From positions 45,829-109,828 of the forward strand of contig KN817578.1 in the NCBI GenBank assembly GCA_000827495.1: 64,000 bases of DNA, read 5' to 3'. Positions 53,918 to 64,000 of this stretch are shown piece by piece (positions within the stretch are counted from its first letter, which is position 1; each line of letters begins with the position of its first letter). The notes beneath the pieces are model-generated. The model saw only the letters and a program-made list of their open reading frames with translations. It was not told the DNA's origin and made no database searches. Both the position numbers and the translations under genes were made by a program. This DNA is from Hypholoma sublateritium FD-334 SS-4. Lineage: Eukaryota > Basidiomycota > Agaricomycetes > Agaricales > Strophariaceae.

Positions 53918-55489
53918 TCAAACAGACGCGAGCGTCTGCGGTTCACCTATACCACATACGTACTCGCGAATCTCTGCAATCCCGCGCTGTCTCCAGCGCA
54001 CCTTGAGACCATCTGCCTTTCCGAGAAATGCTACCTTCGGGAGGACGTCCATGGTGTCGCATGTGAAATCTATGACACTGATCGCATGGCCCTGTGCAAT
54101 CCTCGCCATGACAAATTTGGAAATATGGTCGGTCGTGCTGTGACCTTTAGAGCGCTTCATGCGAGAAGGTAGGTAGCTGAGTTCGAGAATCTTGAGCGCG
54201 GGAAATTCAATATGAGGATTTGAGTACAAACGCCTGAGGGCCGAAAGGGCGAGAAGATGGCTGAGCGATTGTTCGTCGGTCGTGAGAACATTGACGGAAG
54301 GCAGGCATGCTATGAACGTAGTGAATTCTGGAGCTGGATAAGTCGTGCCGCGAATTGTGATGCGGAACGAGGTGACTTCCGAGAACCTGGATAGAGAAAA
54401 TGCATGCAGCAGTATGCGCAGCACGTAATCTGGGAACATTTGCTCCGAGGCCATTTCCATGCTAAATCGGAATGTGGGTTCTTCAGAGCAAGTCGCGGTC
54501 GTGAATATAAACAGGCCAGAAGTTATTGTGAGGTCTATCTGACGGTGCACATGGTATGTGAAGTGATGCTGCGCGCTAGTGGATATGCTCTGGATGATGA
54601 GTCTGAAAGTGTTGTGCGTGCCCATTCCTTCGCGTTGTATCCGACGTGCTGAAATGCTCAATGAGCAGGCGGGGGGGATAAGCAGGTGTTGCAGGAGAGA
54701 CGCCACTGCACCAAGTTCGAGAGTGCTCAAGGGGTTTAGTTCTAGGTGCACGAGTTTCGGGAGTGAAATGAGAGGGAGCGTTGGCTCACTACGGCCGGCC
54801 ACCGTCCGATCAAGTCGCAGATTGACGAGGTTCTTAGCAAACATCAGTACCGCGAGCGTCTCTGCGACTCTCAGTTCGACAGTAAGATCCAGGGAATGAA
54901 GCTGACGCATCCATGGTCGAGGGGTAAAAATGGACTTATAACCGCTGGAGAAGCGGAGCTCACGCAGCATCGGGGCACATCCACCAAAAAGGGACTCGAG
55001 TACGACGTTGAACATGACGTATTCTTGCTTGAAATTGATGGCGAATGACTCGAGGTACGGCGCGGGGATGGATAATAATGGCCACCACTCCTCCGCGTGT
55101 TTCCAGTGGGGAACCACTTCAAGTTTCTGGATTCGCTCCCAGTTCTCGCGGACAACATCCAGGATATGCGGAGCGCAACAGGAATGGAAGTTGAAGTTGT
55201 ATGTGTCGTGTATCTTTACCCACAGCATCGCTGTCCCACTCCTGCGCATGAGTTCGTTCCTCCCCTTAACCGTGCGCCAAAGCAGGTGGTCAAGGTCGAC
55301 AAGGTGTGCCCAAATCGAAGTAGTGTTAAGCATGAAGTTGCGCCAGTCGTGACACACACGGGACGAGGCCAGAGTCGTCTCCAGCGCTCTGTTATCTTCG
55401 AACATGGAGTCGGCGTTTATCTTGACGATGCACCAAAGAATGTCGAAGTCCAGGCGTTGAATGGGAGAATTGGCGGGAAGCGCAGACAT
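53918..55489 (-). CDS. F-box protein 8
   Basis: A single exon of 523 residues from ATG 55489 (MSALPANSPIQRLDFD). Fifty-eight further upstream codons are open but fall in the promoter-like region. The F-box is LDFDILWCIVKINADSMF, then LASSRVCHDWRNFMLN and IWAHLVDLD. Leu-rich segments follow (MRQLHSLDLTVEL, LVNLRLDRTV, LVHLELNPL). The C-terminal block is FLGKADGLKVRWRQRG then EIREYVCGIG. It is the most diverged member of the LDFD subgroup. No lesion is visible. It is probably an SCF adaptor; the substrate is unknown. Confidence 0.9.
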   Translation of the reverse strand: MSALPANSPIQRLDFDILWCIVKINADSMFEDNRALETTLASSRVCHDWRNFMLNTTSIWAHLVDLDHLLWRTVKGRNELMRRSGTAMLWVKIHDTYNFNFHSCCAPHILDVVRENWERIQKLEVVPHWKHAEEWWPLLSIPAPYLESFAINFKQEYVMFNVVLESLFGGCAPMLRELRFSSGYKSIFTPRPWMRQLHSLDLTVELRVAETLAVLMFAKNLVNLRLDRTVAGRSEPTLPLISLPKLVHLELNPLSTLELGAVASLLQHLLIPPACSLSISARRIQREGMGTHNTFRLIIQSISTSAQHHFTYHVHRQIDLTITSGLFIFTTATCSEEPTFRFSMEMASEQMFPDYVLRILLHAFSLSRFSEVTSFRITIRGTTYPAPEFTTFIACLPSVNVLTTDEQSLSHLLALSALRRLYSNPHIEFPALKILELSYLPSRMKRSKGHSTTDHISKFVMARIAQGHAISVIDFTCDTMDVLPKVAFLGKADGLKVRWRQRGIAEIREYVCGIGEPQTLASV

Positions 55490-55660
55490 GCTTGGAATAC
55501 ACCTTCGGTGCTCCTGCTTTCGACGTGGCGGTAGATTGGTGGAGGACTGAGATGCGAAACGGCTGAACTTTGACTTAGCTTGACAGAAAGACATGAGAAA
55601 GATACCAAGTATTATTAACGTCCAATCCAAGTCCAATCTTGAATCATCGCAGTCCATAGT

Positions 55661-55666
55661 CACGTG
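55661..55666. promoter_or_regulatory. CACGTG motif before F-box gene 8
   Basis: On the minus strand it reads TCTCACGTGACTA and lies about 172 bases before the ATG at 55489. Confidence 0.45.
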
Positions 55667-55689
55667 AGATGCTCTAGACTCAGGGCGAA

Positions 55690-57130
55690 CCGCGATTTTA
55701 GGGCGATGTCTCTTCTGGCGCGCGAACGGCTGTCAATGGTCATTAATGCGGCACGCCATAGCGCGCTTACTACGCGCGTCACCGCAAGTGTAAGGTGTGC
55801 GCGCGGATGGCTCAATACTGTAGCAAGAGCTGACACACGACTGTTGAGCCCCGCGGGACACGCACCTTGTCGCGGATGAGCAGGAACACGTAGGTGCATT
55901 TACATTCAAAGCACCGGTCGGCCACCACATACATTCGTCCTGCGATATCTCCCGATATTCTGTCTTTCAATTCGCGTCGCGCGCCGCCCTGCGACGCTGA
56001 CGTGCCGATAGTCGAAGACGATGCTGCGGCGTACGCGGGCATATCAGCGGCGCGCATCACGCACGATGGTACTATATGCAGGCACCGTGAGGAGGTGGGT
56101 TGGGAAAGGGAGGCGCACCGTCGCCGCGGGATGCACGGGCAGAGCAGCCAGCGCAGACAAGTCGGCGCAGGGGAGATGCTACGCGGAGTCGGACCTGGAT
56201 ACTTGGTACACAGCGTTAGATCAACGTGGAGTGGAGTGTAGCGGCCGTGACTCACCTGACTCTGAGGTGTAGGCCATTTCGACGCACCGGCGTCGTGGTG
56301 CCAGCATATGCAGAGGGTGGATGCAACAGCGAGCCAGCGGTAGCGTTCCCTGTCCATTGTGGCTTGCGGAATGGGACTGCTGGACGTCAGCGGGACAAGT
56401 TGGAAGAAGAAGTAGGAGGCGCACTGCCCCGCCGGCGAGGGCCGCGCCGTTCCCCACCCGTAGCGCACTGCGCGCGGAGAGGAGTGGCGCGGTGCACTAT
56501 ATGCGAGTATGGTCATCCAAAAACGGCAGCGGGAGGCCCGCGCGGTGAGACGTTGCGCAGCGTAACGCGAGGCCTGTACAGTCCACCAGTTCAGATCAGC
56601 TCATGTGAGCGCCTGCGGGAGGATGTGGAGCGTCCCCGCGGGGGTGGTATGGTCGACGAGATCCTGCGCAGAGTCAAGCCTGCATAGTACAGCGCATCAG
56701 CTCGGCTTGGAGAGCAGCGCAGTGCAACGAGGGACGCAGGGCCACGTTAGACTGGTGGAGGCACGCCTAGAAGCGGTAGGTCGTGCCAGCGTGGTGCTGC
56801 TGCGAAGGGCTAATGCGGGAAGGAGAGCGGGAGATGCAGTGTCGAGGCCAGGAACGCGACAGTCGCCGGAGTCTGGGTGTTCTTCTGACCGCACGGATAC
56901 AGGTTAGGGTGCGCAGATGACTGCGCTCAGTGACGAGGCGCGAATGTGCCTGAATGTGCACCTCGGGCGCGTCGATGTCGGGATCAAGTGTCAAGCCGTT
57001 TTTCACGCCAGGGCCCAGCTCATGCACGTCCGTGACGTAAGATTTAGCATGTGACGCCGCACCGGCCCGGGAGCGCGCTGGCGACGCGCCGAGACGTTCT
57101 CCCGCGCCGGCACCCACGCCATGGTCAAGT
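55690..57130. repeat. GC-rich degenerate repeat block
   Basis: Two parts share words with the 2-kb insertion of the right arm: the GCTGGACGTCAGCGGGA-type string at 56381 resembles CGCTGGACGTCGGACGTCAG near 48600. Open frames up to 234 codons on the minus strand (55812-56516) contain hydrophobic patches but no recognisable domain, and the opposite strand is equally open, so I do not call a gene. Confidence 0.45.
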
Positions 57131-59400
57131 AGACTTGCCTCTGGTTTAGGACTCTGTGAACACTTACAATTGTGAAGGCGCAAATATTGTGCTACTGCTC
57201 TCGTGCGACGCGCGTATGGGCTGGTCCGCTCTCGGGAGCACGGAGAGGTATAGCTTTCGACGACGAGGGAGGTTTCAGGCTGGTACTGCTCATGATCAGT
57301 GCAGCCTACACGCAGAGGTTCTACATGCCTTGGGCGGCTGTATTTGGGATACTGTGCACATCTATACATAGGAAGAAGGAGACGAATATCTTCAACGGAT
57401 GTACGGAGAGCCAGGGACTCGGATACATCCAGCTATTTCCAGCGTTCCAGCACGATCGCCCCGTAGATGCGGTATCCTATCGAAGATTGTGTGAAAGTGT
57501 TTGGAAAGGAAGGATATTTCTGAGGGCAGTTAAATGCGAAGTACGCATGCGCATATTCTCGAAAATGAGTAGCAACACGCATTACCCCGTCTGCTTTGCC
57601 TATCGTTTCTGCAACGTGCGCGAGCGCCTCGACTTATCATCGCTCGCAAGCTTTTAAGTGGTCCAACCGCGCCAGAATATCTACCCGCTGTTAGATTGCA
57701 GCTCTAATTACTATCTTACTTGCAGCTCATAGCATAGCCAGCCGCACAGACCTGCAACGGAACTCATTTTTTAATAACAACTGGAATTGAATTTGAGGTG
57801 GTTGAGAGGGGGAACAGGTTAAACATACCTATACATGGATCCCTTCGGATCATGCAGGAGCGGGGATGAGACTTCAACGGTTTCAACACGCATGCAATGG
57901 GGAAAATGAGAATGCGGTCGTGCGCCAGTCGGTATTTCGAGGCGTTTGACAACCGTAAGTTGGCAGTAATAAAAGCGTCGAGTCCGGGGCTGGATCCAGT
58001 ACGCCTCGAGGGCTGTAGGAGCGGCCGATAGCTCGCTCTGGTACGCCGGGAGCACCGTATCCGCATTAAACCGGCAGTGATGAGTGCGTCGATTGCCGGA
58101 GTCGAGCCAAGCTAGATATTGACATAGGCATTCGCACGACGAAAGGCAAGGTGAGAGTCAGGTCGGGTCCGTGAAAGCACAAATTCAGCCGGGACACTGC
58201 ACACCTTGAATTGATCCCGCGATTGTCATTCAATATTCAACACCCAACCTGTCCGACGTCATCCCAGAAGCACCTGCTCCCTCCTTCACCGCGCGCCGCC
58301 TCAGTCACCATATTATCTCATGTCCATATGCCTATCCGAAAATTTGAATGGCTACTTGATCCGCGCGGTGTCTACATATATATCATGCTCGTTACATATT
58401 CTACCCGCACCCAAGTATCCGGTGTATACTGGGCCTGCTAATGCGAAGCAGCTGTCATCAGTGATCCACCGACCAGTCGCACTGCGGGGGTAATGAAGAT
58501 TTCTGTTTTGGTCCTGCAGAACAGAGTTCGCGCTTTTAGAAGGTACTATCATCGACCCACACATCGCCCGCGACCTACCTCTCGCCCGTCACACATCAGT
58601 CACACTCCTGAAAAGGTAATTATTCTCACTCCGCCCGGTAACGTTGATGCTGCTGAAGATGCCCGGCTCCTGAAGGTAGCTGCAGATAATTATCTTGAGT
58701 GTATAGTTCGTGTAAATTCTGTACCTTCATGAACTAGAGTACGACCAAAATCTAACAACTTACAAGGAGGTATTGTACATTAAATAATGTAAAAATTGAA
58801 TTAGTAATGCCAGCAAAATGCGAGTCTCGAGAGTACACACTAATACTTGAAGTCAACTTGAAGTTGAACTATTCTCTTAGAACTATACTCACTTTTTCGA
58901 AAATTTCTTTGTCTTTTGAGCCTCTTTCAACTAGAATGACTGGTAGTCTCAAGCACCAATATGACATGACTTGGATTTCGGCCAGTGAGCGACACGTGTT
59001 TGGAGTCTCGGCAAATTTGATCTCCGATGCGGCATGTTCTCAGACGGCGTGACAGCAGGATTTTTTTCGTTCTCTTCTACGAGGACATGTTCCAGCTAAA
59101 AAATGCATGGAGCACATTGATTACACTTATTTATGCTCAATTCTCGAAGAACTAGTCAAAAAAGTTGAGATTTGAGGCAGCTATGCGTATCGGGCGAAAG
59201 GTAGGTCTCGGGCGATGTGTGGGTCGATGATAGTATGCCAAGACTACTGTCGCCCACAAACATATTTATGCCCGCCAATAGCAGTGTGTGGGAGGCGATG
59301 TTAACGGATAGCATTTGAATAGCGCAACTTTTATACCGTCGTTTGTTCCGACAAAAACACCACCCGCACGTCTTTCCTTTAGCTTTTGAATCCTGATCCC
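57130..59400. other. Intergenic, no supported gene
   Basis: Composition falls from GC-rich to AT-rich across this stretch. An open frame at 57172-57657 (+, 161 codons) and a shorter one at 58493-58732 (+, with PEKVIILTPPGNVDAAEDARLL) are the only ones that read like protein, and neither has a domain I recognise. The second could be an exon remnant of a hydrolase. Confidence 0.4.
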
Positions 59401-59416
59401 CTGCTTGTCCACTGCT

Positions 59417-59644
59417 ATGGATCAACACCATCACCCTGCGAGCAATGCAATGTTCCAGTTTGGACCGGGCTCCAACGTTCTCTTCCAGGGTGGAGATTAT
59501 GTTCAACATAATCAACCGCCAGCCGCGCATAATTGTTCCAACGCAACAGGTACATTTTCAAGCGGCTCAGATCCTTTACACTGCCGGGACCCAACAGTTT
59601 TTCCGACGGAAAAACGCATAAAAAACGGAAAGATTTTGGTTTAA
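59417..59644 (+). CDS. N-terminal exon or fragment with a Gly/Asn-rich FQFG motif
   Basis: An open frame of 75 codons from ATG 59417. Residues about 12-32 read MFQFGPGSNVLFQGGDYVQ, a Gly/Asn/Gln pattern like the short N-terminal segments that precede NACHT or other signalling domains in many mushroom proteins. The FQFG core also resembles RHIM-like amyloid motifs. After residue 45 the reading becomes ordinary and a GTACAT donor is present at 59551, so the true gene may continue elsewhere or be truncated by the AT-rich DNA that follows. The function is unknown and the comparison is from pattern memory only. Confidence 0.35.
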   Translation: MDQHHHPASNAMFQFGPGSNVLFQGGDYVQHNQPPAAHNCSNATGTFSSGSDPLHCRDPTVFPTEKRIKNGKILV

Positions 59645-60140
59645 AATGTACAATAGATAAATTTTATCCTTTTTAAGAGAATTTTCACAATGTAACATGC
59701 AAAAAGAATGCGAACAAAAAGTAAAAATTGCGTCCGATTTAATATATTATAATTTCTTTCCTTTTGTGAGTATTTTTAGAGTCACAAAATCGGTCAAAGA
59801 TTTGGGCTTTTGTTCGCGTGTTATACTATGAACTTTATTGTGTTTTGGACATTGAAAAATGCATTACGAATTCTATATTTTAGAGAAAATAAAAAGTATA
59901 GATGTTTACGAGTTTTGTTAGAGTACGTCAATTAGAAAAACGTGCAACATATGTTACACTTTACAACGTGAAAAACGAATCGCACCATGTCGGAGACCCG
60001 TCATCGCACCGTACATCGCGCCTTACATTGCGCCGGACAAATTTCAGACAAAGAAGATCAGCAAAAATCATACATTTTGACGAGACTCATTGGTCTTTTG
60101 TGTACACTTCTGGGGCAGTCACTACTACTTGAAGAAGAGA
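59645..60140. other. AT-rich segment with a short 12-bp tandem triplet
   Basis: Strongly AT-rich, unlike its neighbours. At about 60003-60038 three 12-bp units (CATCGCACCGTA, CATCGCGCCTTA, CATTGCGCCGGA) follow each other. The open frame at 59902-60132 includes these units and is probably not a gene. Confidence 0.45.
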
Positions 60141-60346
60141 AACTCCAAAAACATCACTAGCGACGATGTTTCAACGCCCAGGGCAATAGAAGCAGGAACG
60201 GCTTAAAATCGATTAGGATTGGATGGATGCTTTAAAAGAAATGAAGACTTACTGCAGGGATTTAATGTTCTTGGTCGTAACTGCGAGTTTTTCACCGTTC
60301 CCGCGGCGAACAACATAATGTAAGAGCCGCTACAACGCCCAGTAAG

Positions 60347-60760
60347 TCAGCGGTCCGAAGGCAATACACATTCACGCACGTATCTGCCGCCCTTCCCGAT
60401 TTCGACTGCGGAGTAGTCCACGACGATACCCAGTACACGTGTAAATTCTCCTTCATTTCGAGGATTTGCGACCTTGACAATGACAGGAGCGTTGAGGCAG
60501 ATCCTATAAGACATAAGCTATGTAAAATGGCACTAAAAAGTACGACTTACCAAGGCATAGACAGGTAACAAGGTGGGAGGCAATTCTGTGGTGGTATTTC
60601 TGTAGTGAGTATAAGGAACGCTCATTAGAATTTATTGCCGTTTATCAATAATTACAAAATACTTAACACCTTCTACCACGCCATCAACCTTGCTGACTCG
60701 AACGTCTCAGCGTCAAAGGTTCACCACTCCCATGCTACGGATTTCCTCGTCATCCCCGTA
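60347..60760 (-). CDS. Exons of an unidentified spliced gene (partial)
   Basis: On the minus strand two exons join in phase: about 60550-60598 (ending at a GTAAGT donor) and 60347-60505, encoding NCLPPCYLSMPWICL, then APVIVKVANPRNEGEFTRVL and YSAVEIGKGGRYVREC before a stop at 60347. The upstream exon is uncertain. A frame ending RRSSQQ near 60685 could join in phase but needs a weak GTTGAT donor, while the open frame from ATG 60903 stops before it. I do not recognise the family. The clustered prolines and cysteines look like a small beta-rich domain. Confidence 0.4.
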
Positions 60761-61139
60761 CGACGGTCTTTGAGATAGCGAAATCCGTACGCTGCCCATG
60801 TTACGCAGCGGCTCCGCCACTCTCCTTCGTCCTCTCCTTCGTCCTCGTCAAGTCCCTTTGAGCAGCACTTCAGCGCCCGCATGAGAGCCTTCGCTTTTGG
60901 CACAATGGCCAGGCCCTCCCTTCCCTCATCCCAAGGACCTGCGCCAGTGGCACATCAACCATCTCCACACCCAACATTCATATACCCCCATCCAATTCTT
61001 CTACATTTCCCCCATCTGCCTCCTCCCCCGGCATCGTCCAAGAACACCTCGCTGCCGTCTCGCTCCTCCGACTCCTCCGTCTCCGGAAGCGCACTACACG
61101 TCACCAAGAACCGGCGACGATGCCGCGGGGTCCGGAGCA

Positions 61140-63200
61140 TTACTGCGCTGCGCTAAGCCACTGGGCGACGCATATAAATCCTCGGAGGGTGGAGGCGCAC
61201 GGTGAGTGTGTGGGGAAGATACGACCCCTCGATATCAGCGCCGGCGAACGTCGACAAATGTACCTGGGAGCATGATAGGTGAGTGCACTGCCCATTGTTG
61301 GGTTTCCATGACTTACCGTTATGTGAAAGGCGCCATTAATGTCGGCAACGGCATCATCGGGCACACATCAGTGCATACTACGAACGCTGTCGCAGACATC
61401 GCGATCTGATGTCCTGCAATACTGAAGGTGAGTGCGCTGTGTATTCTTCCAGCGCGGCGGATGCTTACCTTGGAGATAGTGGATAGTGGATAGGCTGCAG
61501 GCTAACGCGCCACCACCCGACGACGTGACTGAGCAGTGCCCTTAAGCCATCAGGTTGTACGGCGCTGTATGCAGGAAGATGCGCGAGCGCGAGAGAACGA
61601 TCCGGCATGTGGACGGGCGCCGTGGTTCGCCGTCGGCGGGGTGCTAGCCGCTGTGTACATCGCACGGCGGCACCGTCGTCAATGCCGCCGATGCTCTGCG
61701 CGGGATCGTGGTGAATGCGCCTCTGGGCCTGATGAGGACACGCTTACCTCGGATGTAGACCGCGTACGCTGTGTGCGGAGGTAGCGCCCGTCTTCAGGTT
61801 ATTCGCAGTTGACGATGAGCGGACGAGTGGCGCACCGGCGGACGACGACAACAAGCGCATCTCTGCACAAAATGGGTGATTTTGATGTACGTGCTGTCTG
61901 CTGGGCGTCTCGCTCACCGCTGTACGACGGCTACATACTTTAGGTGGTAGGTATCTACGGCGGCAGACGGGCGCGTAGGAGCAGTGGCCAGCGACAACAT
62001 GACCGACGGCATGAGGTGCCCGCGCCTATCGACGAGCCTTCCTGATTGCCCCAAACGTGAGCGCGCCGCTTCGTTATCGCTAAACGACGCTATTTTACCT
62101 CAAGAACGCGTGCCACAGACGGACGACGGCGTTGTGGATGCGACTTATTCACGGCTGAGAGCGCGCTGAACCACGCCTCGTCTTGGAATGCAGACAAAGT
62201 GAGCCCGGTGTTTATTCCTTACCCATGACACTCACCTTCTAACGCGGGCACAGGGGTGCGCATTCCCGGAAGGCTGGCGCCGATAGCACAGAGTGCGCCC
62301 TCCCTTGACCCGGCCATCTCGACGGCCGACAAGGTCCCGCTCTTCGGCGCTTACCTGCAGAATAAGCGCCGTGGCCAGAAGATTACGGCGACGACGCGAA
62401 TGCACATCAGCAGCACCCACGGCATCGACGTCCGTATGTCATCTCGTTCCCGGCGTGGTCCAGGACGTCGTCTAAACAAAATGCTTGGCTACAGCAGACG
62501 GCACCCCGCGATAACGATTCGAGGTGAGTCCGAGGCATGCCCCTCGATGAACAGCGGTCACATACCTGTGCGCAGCGCACGACATCTGCCGCGAGACGTA
62601 GGTGCGCCGGGGCGGTCAGCGACGGCGCGAGGCGGGCATTCCACGACGACGAGGGTGCTGAACACCGCGGGCGCCAGGGCGTAGGTACGGGGTGCCTTCC
62701 TCGACGCACGGCACCCACATCAGTGGGCACCATACACGCCGGCAGAGACAGCCTGAGGCGGCGTACGCCGCTGCGCCCACAAATGTCCTAGAACGAACCG
62801 GGTGAGTTCTCAGCGCCGACCTCTGTGCTGCGCGATGCTCACATACATACCTCTAGGGCGAGCGGCGCGATGTGGGCTGCGGCACGCACAGTCTGAAAGA
62901 CGGCCGACGACTCCGCAGACAGGCGCGCCATATCGACGCGTGTTCTGGACGACGGACACGATGAGCACACGTCTCATGCCCTATCGCCAACGACGACGTA
63001 CCTGGAGGATCCGCCGCAACACTGGGAGGACGGCGTGGATGCGCCCATTCAGGCGGGTGGTGTACAGCCCGCGCAAGGCACGCGCAGCGCAGCGCACGTC
63101 GCGCGTGGGTGGGCGGGGTACTATGTACTTGCTCGTGCCGCTGTGGCCGCACAAATAGGTGAATACGATGGATATATAAGGTGCCATCATGACAACCTAC
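61140..63200 (+). repeat. GC-rich block with recurring AGGTGAGT...ACCT hairpin-like motifs
   Basis: Short sequences of the form AGGTGAGTG followed 30-45 bases later by CTTACCT, CTCACC or ATACCT recur at about 61278, 61427, 62200, 62521 and 62800. A lone GTGAGT occurs at 61202 and a lone CTTACCT at 61741. Each looks like a splice donor facing its own reverse complement. Between them the DNA is GC-rich with repeated GGACGACG and GACGACGAC words. No continuous gene could be assembled. Confidence 0.4.
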
Positions 63201-63258
63201 CAGCGGCGCCTTCTCTGCTTTCTCGCATGGAGGCATCTGTTACACCGGTGGCGACGGC

Positions 63259-63864
63259 ATGCCTCCTCCACTTTGCGTCGCCTTGTCCCTAATCTCGCCC
63301 GTTTCTGCCCTGCTTTTCGCTACCTCATCCTTCGCTGCCGTCGTGTCGCAATATCCAGAGCTCAGATCGACCCTGGACAATCGCGCCTCTGTTTGCAGCC
63401 GGAATTCCTCCGGTGCACGGTACGACGCCACACTCGGCGACGCAGCCGGCACTGGCACATCCATCGAGAACGTGAAAGGCACGCCGGTCGTTGTCAGCGA
63501 CGGATGGATGGGCGAGGTTGGTCGAGTGAAATACGACGGCCCTGTGTTGGTCTTGAACGGTTGGAGGACGACGGCAGAGAATGCGTTCGCGTTGTCTGCG
63601 TTATTCGCCTCGCCGACTTCGGCAGCAGGTTGGACGCCGCTCGTCGACGCGCTGTTTATGCACCTGACGAGTACAGCTGCGAACTTGCATCCATGCGTAA
63701 TGTCGCTCATGGGTGCGATTGCGCGGTTCAAAGCTAAGAGGAATGTCAGCGTTGTAAGCTGCGATATCACTGGTACACTCAGCATATATATTATGTCCCA
63801 AATGCTCGCCGTGCTTAGGGCACAAGAATCTATGTCGGTAGCATTGCCCCACTTCTATTTGTAA
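63259..63864 (+). CDS. Possible secreted or membrane-anchored protein, unidentified
   Basis: An open frame of 201 codons starting MPPPLCVALSLISPVSALLF, which is hydrophobic enough for a signal peptide. The middle is moderately polar (GTPVVVSDGWMGEVGRVKYDG) and the C-terminus has a second hydrophobic patch. A minus-strand frame overlaps it (63240-63785), so coding status is uncertain. The N-terminal LLFATSS resembles the LLFATSPETQ patch of the GC-rich repeat family, which may be coincidence or shared ancestry. No domain is recognised. Confidence 0.35.
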   Translation: MPPPLCVALSLISPVSALLFATSSFAAVVSQYPELRSTLDNRASVCSRNSSGARYDATLGDAAGTGTSIENVKGTPVVVSDGWMGEVGRVKYDGPVLVLNGWRTTAENAFALSALFASPTSAAGWTPLVDALFMHLTSTAANLHPCVMSLMGAIARFKAKRNVSVVSCDITGTLSIYIMSQMLAVLRAQESMSVALPHFYL

Positions 63865-64000
63865 TGAATATTTGACATTGCCTCACGATAGGCTGGTCGC
63901 CGCGGAAGTTTCACAAAGTTGGGGCACAAGTAACTGGCAAGTTGAACCTGTTTTCAAGCACTAGAATAGGCCCATCTGCAAATCCAAACCTGACCCATAT

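Noticed and set aside
55812..56516. 234-codon open frame (-) with hydrophobic patches
   Set aside because: The opposite strand is open over the same interval, and the sequence belongs to a GC-rich repeat block sharing words with 48.6 kb.
57172..57657. 161-codon open frame (+)
   Set aside because: It looks more protein-like than the GC-rich frames but has no recognised domain, no signal peptide and no supporting paralogue in the window.
63240..63785. 181-codon open frame (-) antisense to 63259-63864
   Set aside because: No domain is seen. The plus-strand frame has a better start with a hydrophobic leader, although neither is secure.
1..64000. CRISPR arrays, operons, bacterial promoters or ribosome-binding sites
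   Set aside because: Spliced genes and the families present show a fungal nuclear genome. No regularly spaced repeats were seen.

Overview
The window is nuclear DNA of a filamentous basidiomycete, most likely an Agaricomycete and plausibly Polyporales (order inferred). The evidence is short phase-consistent GT-AG introns, class I hydrophobins, a HET-domain gene, mushroom-type F-box genes, fungal TauD-like dioxygenase exons and an hAT transposon. Gene density is low. Much of the window is GC-rich, CpG-rich, degenerate dispersed repeat whose long open frames are mostly composition artefacts.

Layout. At 0.9-1.5 kb lies a small three-exon secreted protein. At 2.8-5.0 kb (-) is a five-exon HET-domain gene whose exons join in phase into 666 codons. 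At 7.2-14.7 kb is the left arm of a large inverted duplication: GC-rich repeat, hydrophobin A, a truncated TauD-like dioxygenase between two direct repeats, and an F-box pseudogene split by a 1.44-kb terminal-inverted-repeat element carrying a SAP-like ORF. From 14.5 to 27 kb the DNA is mostly GC-rich repeat around one intact F-box gene (22.2-23.7 kb). A complete 4.2-kb hAT element (27159-31354, 8-bp target duplication) sits 45 bp before the start codon of the next F-box gene (31.4-33.0 kb). At 33.5-37.1 kb there are more GC-rich repeats, interrupted by a 975-bp element with about 75 bp of identical terminal inverted repeats. At 37.2-38.8 kb (-) is an F-box gene of another subfamily, followed by an F-box relic and an eight-exon gene of uncertain family (39.5-40.7 kb, -). 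The right arm of the inverted duplication (44.3-50.9 kb) carries an intact F-box gene and hydrophobin B. Two more F-box genes follow (51.6-55.5 kb, -). The last 8.5 kb holds GC-rich repeat, AT-rich DNA and a few doubtful genes.

How it fits together. The locus is a birth-and-death cluster of F-box genes: six intact copies, one split pseudogene and one relic, copied with their upstream sequence, which often contains a TCACGTG motif 75-170 bp before the start codon. F-box proteins normally supply substrate specificity to SCF ubiquitin ligases; no substrate can be read from the sequence. Transposon insertions, duplication and recombination between direct repeats explain most differences between the arms. 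All homology statements come from comparison by eye. No alignment, database search or expression data were available.
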